Positions 1-9,600 of a stretch of 64,000 nucleotides of DNA are shown here, piece after piece. The position numbers and the translations under genes were made by a program. This DNA is from Eubacterium_G segne (GTDB lineage Bacteria; Bacillota; Clostridia; Lachnospirales; Lachnospiraceae), in NCBI RefSeq assembly GCF_014287775.1, contig NZ_JACOOZ010000001.1, positions 310,001 to 374,000 of the forward strand. The letters are read 5' to 3'. The stretch's first letter is position 1. Each line of letters starts with the position of its first letter. The notes beneath the pieces are model-generated. The model searched no databases, was not told the DNA's origin, and saw only the letters and a list, made by a program, of their open reading frames with translations.

Positions 1-867
1 CTGCTCCATATTGATTTCATAAACCATTTCTGCAAGTTCCTCCGGTTCTCCAAAGTTTGAAGAAATAGCAATAACTTCATGTGTGCTAGACGGTAAAATG
101 TAAAGGTCTGAACCAAGTTTTTCAGATAGTTTATGAAGTGGTTCCTCATACAACATTGATGCTGCCCCAAACAATTTTGATGCGTTTGATATAACATACA
201 TTGAACGTTCATCCGGAACATCATTAACAACTTCTTCAAATTCTTTACTCATTTCTGCATCAAGTTCTCCTACATCAAATATAATTTCCGCAATGACTTC
301 ATTCATATTCTTAACAGTTACAGGAAAGAGATTTTTTGTATTTTCATTTGCAGCCTTAAACAATTCTTCTTCTGTAACACCTTCTTTTTCAGCCAATTCA
401 TTGTTTATTAGATTTGTATAAACACCATCAGAACCTGCTCCAATATTCCATCTGTATACTATTGCCAAATCTTCAAACTCACGATGTGGCACAGTCTCTA
501 ATAATTCTCTATTCTGCTCTGCATTGATAAGAGTAAAGAATACATTTTCCATCATCTTTGATGTGTTTATTGCATCTTTTGCAAGATCCTTGTCAAAACT
601 ATTGATTGCTGTTTCCATTGTTTCTCCAGCTCTATCAATCACTGTCTCAAAGTCACCATTTTTTTTATATTCTTCGAATAGGTCATTAACATAAATTGTA
701 GGGGATGCATTACTAAGTCCTGGAATTTCACGCAACATAAGTCCCTCCACTGCTCTGTTTGTCTTTTTTGTTTCTCTAATATCCACTATGCAATCCTTAT
801 ATTTTGAACTCATATGATCTGTAATTTCATCTTTAACTTTTTCTTTGAATTCTTCGTAATTTAACAT
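1..867 (-). CDS. DUF5688 family protein, 3' end beyond window
   Basis: This reading frame is open from an ATG at 867 to the left edge, giving 289 residues without a stop. It starts MLNYEEFKEKVKDEI and is preceded by a clear GGAGG about 7 bases upstream. It belongs with the protein at 36128-37000: both carry an 'ASPTIYVND / AAPTLYFEN' block, then a 'LFGAASMLY / LHGASVMLS' block and an 'LPSSTHEVIAI / IPSSVHECIAI' block near the C-terminus. I recognise this as the DUF5688 family, common on mobile elements of gut Clostridia and of unknown function. No signal peptide or membrane segment is visible. A paired-box promoter candidate lies about 290-340 bases upstream. Family assignment is fairly firm; function is unknown. 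Confidence 0.8.
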   Translation of the reverse strand, partial: MLNYEEFKEKVKDEITDHMSSKYKDCIVDIRETKKTNRAVEGLMLREIPGLSNASPTIYVNDLFEEYKKNGDFETVIDRAGETMETAINSFDKDLAKDAINTSKMMENVFFTLINAEQNRELLETVPHREFEDLAIVYRWNIGAGSDGVYTNLINNELAEKEGVTEEELFKAANENTKNLFPVTVKNMNEVIAEIIFDVGELDAEMSKEFEEVVNDVPDERSMYVISNASKLFGAASMLYEEPLHKLSEKLGSDLYILPSSTHEVIAISSNFGEPEELAEMVYEINMEQ

Positions 868-926
868 TGATTTTCCTCCATAATTTTCTTAATACTTTAT
901 TTGTTATAAATAAACTTAATTTGCAC

Positions 927-980
927 CTACACATTGTCACTACCTTTAATCTGGCGGACCATTCGCACTATTTTCCACAA
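927..980 (-). CDS. possible 17-residue leader peptide upstream of DUF5688
   Basis: A TTG start at 980 follows a good AGGAGG with 5-base spacing and reads MWKIVRMVRQIKGSDNV before a TAG stop. It lies between the terminator at 1005-1070 and the DUF5688 start. The Shine-Dalgarno sequence is the only support; the length and TTG start make this speculative. It could instead be a remnant of a longer gene. Confidence 0.25.
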   Translation of the reverse strand: MWKIVRMVRQIKGSDNV

Positions 981-1004
981 CTGCACCTCCTAACTTTTTA
1001 CAAA

Positions 1005-1070
1005 CAAAAAAACGCCCTACTAAATTACGGAAGACATACTGTCTCCATAATTCAATAAGGCGTTTTTTAA
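1005..1070. terminator. long bidirectional terminator-like hairpin
   Basis: An A-run followed by ACGCC pairs with GGCGTTTTTT at the other end. Between them the arms continue to pair imperfectly up to an apical GAAGAC/GTCTCC hairpin, about 28 paired positions in all. Oligo-A on one side and oligo-T on the other allow termination in both directions. In minus orientation it lies upstream of the leader/DUF5688 reading frames. Confidence 0.65.
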
Positions 1071-1155
1071 TTATTATTTGAAGCTATTGTAAAAGCATTT
1101 GCTCTCTCAAACTTCATAACTATATTCTACAGGTAAGTTAAAATTTTGTAAAAAA

Positions 1156-1203
1156 CTAGGATGGTCTTTTTTACAGTTTTTTTGAGTCTAGTATGGTCTT
1201 TTT
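1156..1203 (-). promoter_or_regulatory. paired 32-bp-spaced upstream boxes, copy 1
   Basis: Two near-identical boxes, CTAGGATGGTCTTTTTT at 1156-1172 and CTAGTATGGTCTTTTT at 1188-1203, are exactly 32 bp apart (three helical turns). Read on the minus strand they precede a candidate sigma-A promoter TTTACA-N17-TAGAAT just to the left. The same pair with the same spacing recurs at 12136-12186. I read them as activator or repressor sites for the DUF5688 transcript. Iteron or recombination-site functions are alternatives. Confidence 0.45.
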
Positions 1204-1215
1204 GTGGAAAAGTAA

Positions 1216-1242
1216 AACCTCGGGACTTGAAGTCCCGAGGTT
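1216..1242. terminator. perfect 12-bp hairpin
   Basis: AACCTCGGGACT and its exact complement flank a 3-base loop. On the minus strand it follows the end of the 110-residue membrane protein gene by about 50 bases and is followed by a broken T-run (TTTTACTTTT), so it is a plausible terminator for that gene. Confidence 0.6.
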
Positions 1243-1293
1243 ATGTTTACATTGTATTTTTAATTTTTTCAACACGACAAACTGGGATTTGTT

Positions 1294-1626
1294 TCACTTT
1301 CTACTAAAGAAATACTGCATCAAAGCACCTATCAACAATCCTACGGAAGAAATTACCAAATACCAAATGGAGTGTATGAGTGCAGAATCATTATAATAGA
1401 TGAAAACGGAAGGAATAAAAAGAACAGAAACCAAAAGCGGATACACATACTTGGCTTTTTTCTTTGATACACTGCCCATAATTATCGCAAGTACGAAGGT
1501 TGCAACTATAATTAAAAACACCATTCCCATAGCATCAGTAGGTCCTGCCGTTAATGGAAATACATAAAACATGAGTAGTTGTGCAATTAAGATTGCGATT
1601 TCTTTGAAATACTTTTTCATATCCAT
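1294..1626 (-). CDS. small hydrophobic membrane protein, unknown
   Basis: The 110-residue product begins MDMKKYFKEIAILIAQ and contains about four hydrophobic stretches (roughly residues 8-26, 33-50, 61-78 and 87-105) separated by a basic SKKKAK loop, so it is an integral membrane protein. I do not recognise the family. No ribosome binding site precedes either possible ATG (1626 or 1620), and the terminal repeat of an IS256-family remnant begins only 15 bases upstream. The native promoter and perhaps the first codons may therefore have been replaced by the insertion. A hairpin terminator follows it. Confidence 0.5.
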   Translation of the reverse strand: MDMKKYFKEIAILIAQLLMFYVFPLTAGPTDAMGMVFLIIVATFVLAIIMGSVSKKKAKYVYPLLVSVLFIPSVFIYYNDSALIHSIWYLVISSVGLLIGALMQYFFSRK

Positions 1627-1640
1627 ATCGAGACCGTTTC

Positions 1641-2702
1641 AAGTTTTGTGTAAACGTTTAAAACTGATATAAGATTTGTGAATAGTTACAAATGGGCAGA
1701 GCCGATTTTCCGGATTCTGCCCATATCTGCATTATACAGGAGTTTTTGGGCATGTCAATAAAACCTGCCCAAAACAAGCTGGTTTTACAGGTTGCGTCCA
1801 ATCAGACGCTCTTCAAAATAGATTTCAAGCTGGGAGTGGATTTGCCCCCAGTCCTGCCTGTGCCCGGTCCATTTTTTCGTGATATCCAGGGTTGCCAGAT
1901 ACAGCATTTTCAAAAGGCTGTCATCTGACGGAAAAACGGTCTTGCTTTTGGTCACTTTCCGGAGCTGACGATTGAATCCTTCAATGGCATTTGTGGTGTA
2001 AATTAGACGTCTTACTGCCTCCGGATATTTAAAATATGTGGACAGGGTCGCCCAGTTATCATGCCAGGATTTATAGATTTTCGGGTACTTGGAATCCCAT
2101 TTATCTTTGAACAATTCTAACTCATTTAAAGCTGTTTCTTCCGTTGGAGCCGCATATACAAGCTTCAGATCAGCCATCAGCTTTTTGATGTCTTTGTAGG
2201 AAACAAACTTCGTTGAATTACGGATTTGATGAATAATGCACTGCTGGATTTCTGTTTTTGGATAAACAGCTTCAATTGCCTGTGGAAATCCGTTTAGTCC
2301 ATCCACACATGCTATCAGGATATCTTCAACTCCGCGGTTCTTTAGTCCATTCATGATGGAGAGCCAGAACTTGGCGCTTTCGTTTTCTCCAACATACATG
2401 CCAAGGACGTCCTTTTTTCCATTCATGTCGATACCAAGGGCGATGTAGACTGCGCGTTTTACAATACGTCCTTCGCTGCGGACATGATAGTGGATGGCAT
2501 CCATAAATACAACGGCATACACTTCATCCAGAGGGCGTTCCTGCCATTCCTTTACAATCGGCAGGATTTTGTCTGTGATTCTGCTGATTGTGCTGTCAGA
2601 AATATCAATATCATACATTTCACGCATGTGAGATTCAATGTCTCCGGTGGTCATTCCTTTGGCATACATGGAAAGTATTTTTTCTTCCATGTCCTGAGTT
2701 AC
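1641..2702 (-). mobile_element. IS256-family element, truncated: one end plus C-terminal transposase
   Basis: The outer edge at 1641-1678 (AAGTTTTGTGTAAAC then AACTGATATAAGAT) matches the end at 4956-4990 (AAGTTTGTGTAAAC then AACTGATGTAAGAT), as expected of IS256-family terminal inverted repeats. The interior encodes a mutator-type transposase from 'VTQDMEEKI' onward. The other end is missing: at about 2691-2702 the sequence switches into a tnpV tail reading the opposite way. This is an immobile relic left by deletion or recombination. Confidence 0.8.
1785..2690 (-). pseudogene. IS256-family (mutator) transposase, N-terminus missing
   Basis: The 301 remaining residues carry the typical transposase core: MYAKGMTTGDIESHM, an HTH-like region, then 'VVFMDAIHYHV' with the first catalytic Asp, 'IACVDGLNGF' with the second, 'CIIHQIRNS', and 'TTNAIEGFNRQLRK' with the catalytic Glu. 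Complete family members are about 400 residues, so roughly the first 100 are lost. The apparent ATG at 2690 is an internal Met (VTQDMEEKI), and a stop follows shortly upstream in frame. The catalytic triad is intact but the DNA-binding N-terminus is absent, so I call it non-functional. Confidence 0.85.
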
Positions 2703-2886
2703 AGTAACAGAACAGCTAAAGGCAGAAAATCAGCTTGAATGGGTCGGGAAAATGAATAATATTCGTAGCAGAGCAGTAGAGATTATAGATGTAGAATTGA
2801 TTTGTGTTTATGAGGACAAAGCGGCAGATATAATGTTAAAAGTAGTTGCGTGCGCACGCATATTGCGTTATGATACTGGTGGTTAG
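2698..2886 (+). pseudogene. tnpV: tnpV C-terminal fragment
   Basis: Reading from 2698 the frame gives VTVTEQLKAENQLEWVGKM and continues through NNIRSRAVEIIDVEL to a TAG at 2884-2886. I recognise this as the C-terminal third of TnpV, a small transposon protein of Clostridiales elements, which often reads 'VTEQLKAENQMEWV'. A stop immediately precedes it, and the sequence upstream belongs to the IS256 relic, so only the tail survives. The shared GTTACAGTAAC-like stretch at the junction may have served as microhomology. It shows that the MarR/MATE block arrived on a larger transposon. Confidence 0.75.
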
Positions 2887-2899
2887 GAGGAATATATCT

Positions 2900-3349
2900 A
2901 TGAAACTATTAAAATGGCTTTCCGTAACAGACCGATTTTACAAAATCTATTTGGACAAGCAACTTGCCCCCTATGGAATCAACAACAGTCAATATATGTT
3001 CTTAATCAAAATCTGTCGTTCGCCCGGTATTCTACAAGATTCTTTGTTGAATATGTTCTATGTTCATCCGAGCAATATTGTACGGACGGTTGCGACATTG
3101 GAAAAGCAGGGAATGATTACACGTTCTCCCAATGATAAGGATAAGCGGACATGTAAATTGTATCCTACAGAAAGAGCATTGTCTATTATTGACGAGATAC
3201 AGATGATATGCGAAAAGACAGAAGCTCTTTTATTGCAGGGTATGAGCGAATCCGAGCAGAACCTTTTTATGGATTTCTTAATACAGGCGGGCAGAAATAT
3301 CACATCGGAACTCCATATAGAGAGAAAGGGGGAGGAGTTCAATGACTGA
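2900..3349 (+). CDS. MarR-family regulator (MepR-like)
   Basis: This encodes a 149-residue winged-helix MarR regulator. The start at 2900 (MKLLKWLSVTDRFYKIY) is chosen because TAGGAGG lies 7 bases upstream; an upstream in-frame ATG at 2846 has no such site. The DNA-binding core runs from 'YGINNSQYMFLIKI' through 'VHPSNIVRTVATLEKQGMI' to the wing 'RSPNDKDKRTCKLYPTE'. The stop overlaps the MATE gene in ATGACTGA, so the two are translationally coupled. The pairing resembles staphylococcal mepR-mepA: such regulators repress the pump until a substrate binds. That role is inferred from arrangement and family. Confidence 0.85.
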   Translation: MKLLKWLSVTDRFYKIYLDKQLAPYGINNSQYMFLIKICRSPGILQDSLLNMFYVHPSNIVRTVATLEKQGMITRSPNDKDKRTCKLYPTERALSIIDEIQMICEKTEALLLQGMSESEQNLFMDFLIQAGRNITSELHIERKGEEFND

Positions 3350-4697
3350 AAATCCTCTGGGCTATGAAAAAATTTCAAAGCTGTTGAAAAATTTTGCTGT
3401 TCCCAGTATTGTGGCATCTCTTATCGGCTCAATCTACAATATTGTGGATCAGATTTTTATTGGTCAAGGGGTCGGTTATTTGGGAAATGCAGCAACCAAT
3501 GTTGCCTACCCGTTTTCTACCATCTGCCTTGCCATTGCACTACTGGTCGGAATTGGCAGTGCTTCCCGTGTTTCCCTCTGTCTTGGACGCAAAGAGCCGA
3601 AAGCTGCCGCCAAAGCAGCGGGAAATGGTATTGTTCTGATGGGAATTTTCGGAATTATTTATTTGCTGGTTGGAGAAACTTTTCTGTCTTTGCTCCTAAA
3701 GGCATTTGGGGCAACGACAGATGTATTTCCATATGCAAAGCAGTATGCCAGCATAACATTGATTGGAATGCCGTTTCTCATTGTAACGAATGGTATGAGC
3801 AATTTGATTCGAGCAGATGGAAAACCAAAGTATTCAATGGTCTGCATGGTTGTGGGAGCTATTATCAATACCATTCTTGACCCCATTTTTATTTTTGTTT
3901 GCGATTGGGGAATTGCCGGCGCAGCTTGGGCAACAGTTATTGGGCAAATTTTTTCCTTCATACTCGCACTCCGTTATCTATGGCGTTTCCAAACAATCCA
4001 TTTTGAAAAAGAGTCGTTTTTATTGGACATCAAAGAAAGCATGAAAATTTGCAGCATGGGAATCAGCAGCAGCTCAAACCAGATTGCAGTTACCGTGATT
4101 CAAATCATTCAGTACAATTCGTTGACTTATTACGGCGCATTAACAAAATATGGAACAGATATTCCCTTAGCTGCTTGCGGAATCGTTATGAAAACAAATG
4201 CCATAATCCTTGCGATTGTTGTAGGAATCTCGCAGGGAACACAGCCGATTATCGGCTTCAACTATGGGGCAGGGCAATACCATCGTGTACGGGAGGCTTA
4301 CCTGCTTGCGGTAAAATGGAACCTTGTTGTTTCCACAATTGCTTTCATCGCATTTCAATTTTTCCCGCAATCTATCATTTCGCTATTCGGAGATGGGGAC
4401 GAGCTGTATTTTGAATTTGCTGTTTTGTTCATGCGTACCTATCTTTTCATGGTGTTGGTAAATGGTGTGCAGTTGCTTTCTTCCAGTTTTTTTACCGCAA
4501 TAGGAAAATCGTTAAAAGGTGCTCTGTTGGCATTAACAAGGCAGACCTTTGTGTTGATTCCGCTTACCCTGCTGCTCCCGCTTCGTTTCGGAATTATGGG
4601 AGTATTGCTTGCGGGACCTGTTGCTGATTTTTCAGCGTTTATGCTATCTGTTGTACTGGTGGGTATAGAATTAAAAAAACAAAAAAATGACATGTAA
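3342..4697 (+). CDS. MATE-family multidrug efflux transporter (MepA-like)
   Basis: The 451-residue product has about twelve hydrophobic segments and typical MATE features: N-terminal 'YNIVDQIFIGQGVGYLG', 'NATNVAYP' in helix 2, 'LIRADGKPKYSM' and 'ILDPIFIF' in the first half, and 'ISQGTQPIIGFNYGAGQY' opening the second half. Length and layout match MepA. It should export cationic drugs using the Na+ or proton gradient. It overlaps the MarR gene by 8 bases. The pair lies between IS relics, indicating acquisition as cargo. Substrates cannot be deduced. Confidence 0.88.
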   Translation: MTENPLGYEKISKLLKNFAVPSIVASLIGSIYNIVDQIFIGQGVGYLGNAATNVAYPFSTICLAIALLVGIGSASRVSLCLGRKEPKAAAKAAGNGIVLMGIFGIIYLLVGETFLSLLLKAFGATTDVFPYAKQYASITLIGMPFLIVTNGMSNLIRADGKPKYSMVCMVVGAIINTILDPIFIFVCDWGIAGAAWATVIGQIFSFILALRYLWRFQTIHFEKESFLLDIKESMKICSMGISSSSNQIAVTVIQIIQYNSLTYYGALTKYGTDIPLAACGIVMKTNAIILAIVVGISQGTQPIIGFNYGAGQYHRVREAYLLAVKWNLVVSTIAFIAFQFFPQSIISLFGDGDELYFEFAVLFMRTYLFMVLVNGVQLLSSSFFTAIGKSLKGALLALTRQTFVLIPLTLLLPLRFGIMGVLLAGPVADFSAFMLSVVLVGIELKKQKNDM

Positions 4698-4818
4698 ACA
4701 ACAGCCCTATGTGAAAACATTCTTTTTCCGCCGTTAAGTAATCAAGAAGCAAAAACTTAAAAACCGTTGCGATAAATTTTAAGTAGGATAATATTTAGAA
4801 GTAAGGATTGAGAAAAAT

Positions 4819-4980
4819 ATGGAAACTATAAAATGGGTTCTATGTCCTATCTGTGGAAATAAAACCCGAACGATAATGCAAGAAGATACCGAATTAAAGA
4901 ACTTTCCACTCTACTGTCCGAAGTGTAAACAGCAAACACTTGTGGGAGCATCCCAAAGTTTGTGTAAACCTCCAAACTGA
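4819..4980 (+). pseudogene. cysteine-rich KTR protein, truncated by IS end
   Basis: The 53-residue frame begins METIKWVLCPICGNKTRT and carries two CxxC knuckles (CPIC, CPKC), the signature of the small zinc-ribbon 'cysteine-rich KTR' proteins of Clostridial mobile elements. After 'CPKCKQQTLVGAS' the sequence leaves the family and reads into the IS256-family terminal repeat that starts at 4956, ending at a chance stop. Roughly the last ten residues of the usual protein are lost. Its role in the family is unknown; the zinc knuckles remain intact. Confidence 0.75.
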
Positions 4981-5067
4981 TGTAAGATAAAATTACTCAG
5001 TTTGGAGGTTATTTTTATGGCAAGAAGAAAAGACAGCCCACAAAAAGCAGCAATCCGCAATATGTAA
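4956..5067 (+). mobile_element. IS256-family left end with first 16 transposase codons
   Basis: The segment opens with the terminal repeat AAGTTTGTGTAAAC...AACTGATGTAAGAT, then has a GGAGG and an ATG at 5017. The frame reads MARRKDSPQKAAIRNM and stops at 5065, where the homology ends. That peptide fits the N-terminus expected for the transposase whose C-terminus is at 1785-2690. The orientation is opposite, so this is either a second insertion or half of a rearranged one. Confidence 0.65.
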
Positions 5068-5416
5068 TTCTCAAATGTGTTTACATCAATGCTGTTCGTA
5101 TACGGGTTATAATCTGCATATATCAATCTCATATCTTATCTGTCCTTTCCTTGATTACCTAAAAATTTTGAAAGCATTTCAATCCGTTCTTCCTGCCATT
5201 TTCATTTCATGTTATAATTTGTTACTGGATTTTCTTTCCCTTAATTTTGCCCTTGCGAGCATTCGTAACATGAGGGAAAAGGATATAACACAAGGGAAAG
5301 CATAAGGGCAACCTCACTTGCTACAAATTTAGCATTTTCAAGGGGTTGCGGACTTCACGAGGATAAGATATAACAGTTAATAAATGTTATGAATTAAGTC
5401 AAATCAAAACTTGAAG
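5068..5416. other. 349-bp stretch without a convincing gene
   Basis: AT-rich sequence between the IS relic and the ClbS-like gene. Only short reading frames occur, for example a 19-residue minus-strand frame at 5212-5271 (MLRMLARAKLRERKSSNKL), which looks like the tail of a degraded gene. Short repeats of AAGGG/CCCTT type occur around 5228-5310 but do not nest into one clear hairpin. I see no RNA gene here. Confidence 0.4.
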
Positions 5417-5935
5417 TTATAGTGCAATCTTTTTCCATTTTCTAATCTTGGTTCTAAAGGTTCTGAACGGAGCAACTGTATTAACATGTATGAATTTGTA
5501 TACTTCCCAGACAGCTGTTTTAGTTGCTTCATCAGCCCATTTTCTCATATGTGGTTTAAATAATTCTTCATCACTCAGAGAATCAATCATTGCATAAATA
5601 GAGTTGATATTCTCATTCAATCTGTCTTTCAATTCTTGCAGTGACAACTGAGCATATGTATCTGTGAACCATTGGTATAATTCGCCAAGCTGATTCCACT
5701 TAAAATTATCCGAAGGAGTTTTGACAGGAATACCCTTTCTTTCGTCTGATTCCCATTTAATAACAAGAGTTGTCCAGCCAACCTGATAAGCAAGATTTTC
5801 TGCCGGAGTTCGATCGATCTCATCAATTCTCTTATCTTTTAAATACTCTGGAATATCATTAAATTCTGAAATATATTTTGCAAAGCTTTTATTTATCTTG
5901 TTTTTAAGTTCATCTTTATTCTCATATGTTCTCAA
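5417..5935 (-). CDS. ClbS/DfsB-family four-helix-bundle protein (DUF1706)
   Basis: The 172-residue product starts at a TTG (5935) with GAGGAG 8-9 bases upstream. It reads MRTYENKDELKNKINKSFAK, contains the family-typical 'RTPAENLAYQVGWTTLVIKWE' and 'FKWNQLGELYQWFTDTY' helices, and ends 'VNTVAPFRTFRTKIRKWKK'. I recognise the DinB-like four-helix bundle of the ClbS/DfsB family. In colibactin-producing E. coli, ClbS is a cyclopropane hydrolase that protects against the genotoxin. Most other members are uncharacterised, so toxin resistance is only an inference here. It stands alone between IS relics and the sortase gene, consistent with cargo. Confidence 0.8.
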   Translation of the reverse strand: MRTYENKDELKNKINKSFAKYISEFNDIPEYLKDKRIDEIDRTPAENLAYQVGWTTLVIKWESDERKGIPVKTPSDNFKWNQLGELYQWFTDTYAQLSLQELKDRLNENINSIYAMIDSLSDEELFKPHMRKWADEATKTAVWEVYKFIHVNTVAPFRTFRTKIRKWKKIAL

Positions 5936-5991
5936 TAGTATATCTCCTCAGCTTCCGATTTGTATTTTACTTAACATTACGATTCATTATA

Positions 5992-6699
5992 TCATATTTC
6001 CTTCCCGGCCACCACAATTCTCCAGTCATCTCCTTTTCCATTATCGCAGGTAGACAACATCAGCATCTGCTCTCCATACTTAGGCTTTTTTTCGGCACTC
6101 CACAAGCTATGCTCCAACACTTTCTCCACAAATTTGTCATAGTACTTCTCATCCCTTGCCATTATAAACTTCCAATATTCAAAATCCCTTATGTTCACAC
6201 TCATAACGACAAACACTTCATATTTTCTTCTTCTGTCTGTTGTAAAAAATATCTTTCTGTGTCTATCAAAAAAATCCTTATTCTTATACTGTTCCAGTGC
6301 TCCAAACATTTTTCCACCGTTTATGTTATGACCATAAATAATTAGATTGTCAGACTTTTTTAAGTTACAATAAGCACTTAAGTATGGTGTTCCATAAAAA
6401 CTGTAATTCTTATTAAAATCATGGTTTAAGTAATAGTCCGGATTATCCTTCGTCTGCATTACAGGATAACTAATGGTTGTTCCTGGCACTTCCAAATATC
6501 CAATGCAGTCCTCATTTTCTCCCTTTAGTTTTGTCACATTCATTGTTTTGTCTTTTTTCTCAGTAACACTTTCCTGTATATTCTCAAATTCCTTTTCGCT
6601 TTTCTTCTCCGCTTCTTTTTCCTTTAAAAAAGGAACAGCTGCAACCACAGCCATCCCTACTAAAAGAAGTATCAGAGTTATTTTAATCATTCTCTTCAT
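5992..6699 (-). CDS. class B sortase of element A
   Basis: The 235-residue transpeptidase is anchored by an N-terminal membrane helix (residues 5-25, MIKITLILLLVGMAVVAAVP). Catalytic residues are visible as His in 'IIYGHNINGGKMF', Cys in 'MLMLSTCDN' and Arg in 'DDWRIVVAG'. Such enzymes cleave a C-terminal sorting motif and join the protein to peptidoglycan or to other pilin subunits. It begins inside the last 17 bases of the adhesin gene at 6683-10999, so the two are translationally coupled and that adhesin is the obvious substrate. A near start codon at 6690 is also possible. Confidence 0.88.
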   Translation of the reverse strand: MKRMIKITLILLLVGMAVVAAVPFLKEKEAEKKSEKEFENIQESVTEKKDKTMNVTKLKGENEDCIGYLEVPGTTISYPVMQTKDNPDYYLNHDFNKNYSFYGTPYLSAYCNLKKSDNLIIYGHNINGGKMFGALEQYKNKDFFDRHRKIFFTTDRRRKYEVFVVMSVNIRDFEYWKFIMARDEKYYDKFVEKVLEHSLWSAEKKPKYGEQMLMLSTCDNGKGDDWRIVVAGKEI

Positions 6700-9600
6700 T
6701 TTCCTTCTTCTCCTGTTTAAAATTGTATTTTGATTTATCCTTTGCTCTCACGCATGCAAAACATCCAAGTGCCATTAATAATGAGATAAGTGAAATCATC
6801 ATTCCTGCAGTCTTTCCCTTTATTCCTGTCTGTGGTGTGTCAGGTACTTCCGGTATTCTTTCATCAACCACTGTAAGTTTCTGAAGTTTTCCTGTGTCCC
6901 TTATCCTGATTTTCTTATCCTTTGCAACCCTGTAATGCTTTGGTGAGCTTACTTCCTTAAAGGTATATGTTTCTCCAGCCTTAAGAATTCCTTCAATGAG
7001 TTCATCATTCTTGCCGGTTGTAAATTCATAAACCTTTCTGCCCTTGCTGTCATACACCTTGTACTTAGCACCACTAAGCTGCTTTTTTGTGTCTGATGCA
7101 GTCTTGTTAAACTGAACCTTTATTGTGTCATCCATCATACTTACCTTCTGAACATTTCCATCATCTGCCACTGTAAACTCAACGCTTGCTGCAGTTGCAT
7201 AACCGTCTCTTGGCTGTTTTTCAGTTAAAACATATGTCTTGCCTACAGCATACTTTCCTTCAATCACGTGGCTTTCTTCCGTTGAAACCCATTCATCCAT
7301 TACAACTCCTGTTTCCTTATCAGTTACCTGCATGTGACATCCTGAAAGTTCCCTTCCGTTTGTAATGTCCTTCTTTGAAAATTCAACCTTTGTTGTGTCA
7401 TCATACATTACCACCTGATTATCAATATTTTCCTTGAAGCTGTCTCCACTCTTAACATAAACCTTTGTCCTACAATTACTGCTACCACTTTCAACAAGCT
7501 TGAATGTAATGGCATCTGCAGTTACAAATCCATCTGCAGATCTTGTTTCAGTTAATGTGTATTCCCTGTTCTTTAAAAGTCCGTATATTCTTAATGCATA
7601 ATCGTTGTCTTTTTCGACATGAACGTTGGAATATCCCATTTTCTTAAGATTTTCATTTAACTTAACTGATGAAATGTCACCTGAAATCCAGCTTATGATT
7701 TCATTACCATTTTCATCACTTATCTTTAAATGACAGTCCTTGATTTCCACTGATGATGCAATCATTCTCTTGCTGATTACTGTTTCAGTCTGGTCTTCCT
7801 TAACCATTACCCTTGCTGAAACCATGGCTGTTTCCTGATTCTTGTATTCAAGGTGAACCTCATGCATTTCCCTGTCAATGTAATAGCTGTCACTTACACT
7901 TTCCTCTAGAAAATAGTAATTACCTGAATTTAATGCCTCATTAATAAGTTTTCCCTGCTCATCAACCTTGCCGTATCCTTCATCCATTACCGGCACATTA
8001 AACGGTATCTTTGCCACACCATTTTCATCTGTTGTGACTGTGGCAATTTTTTCACCAGCCTTTACAATCACGTTTCCCTTTCGGTCATAAATGTTGTCTC
8101 TTGAATAGAATCCAAACACTGCACCTGCAATGGGTTCTCCTGTTCTTGAATCCTGCTTTTCAAGTGTAATGTATGTCTTTACAAGGTCATTGTAAACATC
8201 AAGTTTTCCTTCCTTGGAATTTTCAGAAACATCAAGTACATATTCATCATCCTTGTTATTCCACTTAAAGCTTAAGTCCCATGATGCCTGTTTTGGAAGA
8301 ACATAACCGTACTTTGTCTTCACTTCCTTTAGTGTGTATTCACCAAGTGGAATATTTAATGTCATTGTGCCGTCTTCTTTTAAGTTATATTTGCAAATGC
8401 CATTACAGTCATTTGTAAACTCAGCCTTTTCACCTGTTGTAATTGTTGCCACAACTGAATCCTTATTGAACAACACTGTTCCCTGATTGTCCTGTGACAA
8501 GATGTCCTCTTTTGCAGTAAGCTCAAACACAACACCGTTAAGCTTTACATCATCATAATCAAATGGATTTACATTAACCCCTGTTGCTTTATCAGTGCTA
8601 TTTAATGTTCCTGTCACCTTGTTTGAAACTGCGTCAGTCTTGCCTGATGTATTATCGTTTGTTTTATTTGCTTCAGCACCACTTTCATCATTTCTGCCAC
8701 ATAACTCCGGTCCCATTTTATCCAATGTAAACTTTCCATAAGTCACGTCATTGTAATACTCGCACTCTGCATAAAGGTATTCATTTCCAAGTTCATCCTT
8801 CATTGTCTTGTATGAATTGCTGTTTATTTCAACTATTACAGGACTCTTGTTTACCTTGTATCCTTCCGGTCCCTCGATTTCGTATACCTTGTATGTTCCT
8901 GCCTTAAGCTTCTCATAGGTAATGATTTCTCCTGTATCATCAGTTACAAATCTGTCCACAACAACAATTGCGTTTCCATTACTGTACTTCTGTGTTACAA
9001 GAGTTTCATTTCCTTCCTTGTCTACCTTGTAAATCTGATATGTTGTACCTTTCTTTAAGACTGTCTGATGTGTCTTTGAATCCTTCTTCACGATTTTTAA
9101 GTATGCCGTAAATTCAGGATTGTTTAATAAGTACTGATAAGTCTTGCCGTTTTCAGTTACATTCACATAAAAGTCAGGACACTTTTCGGTATTGTCTGAT
9201 CCTACGGTCTGATGAACCACATATGTACCATATGGTAACTGTTTTGACTTGGCATAACCGTTTAAGTCTGTTGTAAGAATGTCTCTTTCAGTTGCCTTTG
9301 CCTTGTCGTAAGAGCCTGCACTTGCAAGATAAATCTGAAACTGTGCACTTTCTTCAAATGGCACAATGCCTGCAGTTCCGTTACCCATGCCCTTGATGAT
9401 TGCCACATCACCCTTGACTGGCTTTTCTGAAACCTGCTTTTCAACTGAATTGTATTCTGCAGTGAACTTTGCACCATCGGCAACAATGTCATATATCCTG
9501 TCATTCTTAAGATATCCCCTTGGTGGTGTGATTTCCTTTAGGTAATAAGTCTTTCCACATCTCATGTAGTCTGTTTCAAACTGGTAATTCTTGTCTGTTG

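Noticed and set aside
4911..5132. 73-residue minus-strand frame across the KTR/IS junction
   Set aside because: A chimera of antisense KTR, IS end and flanking sequence; no start signal.
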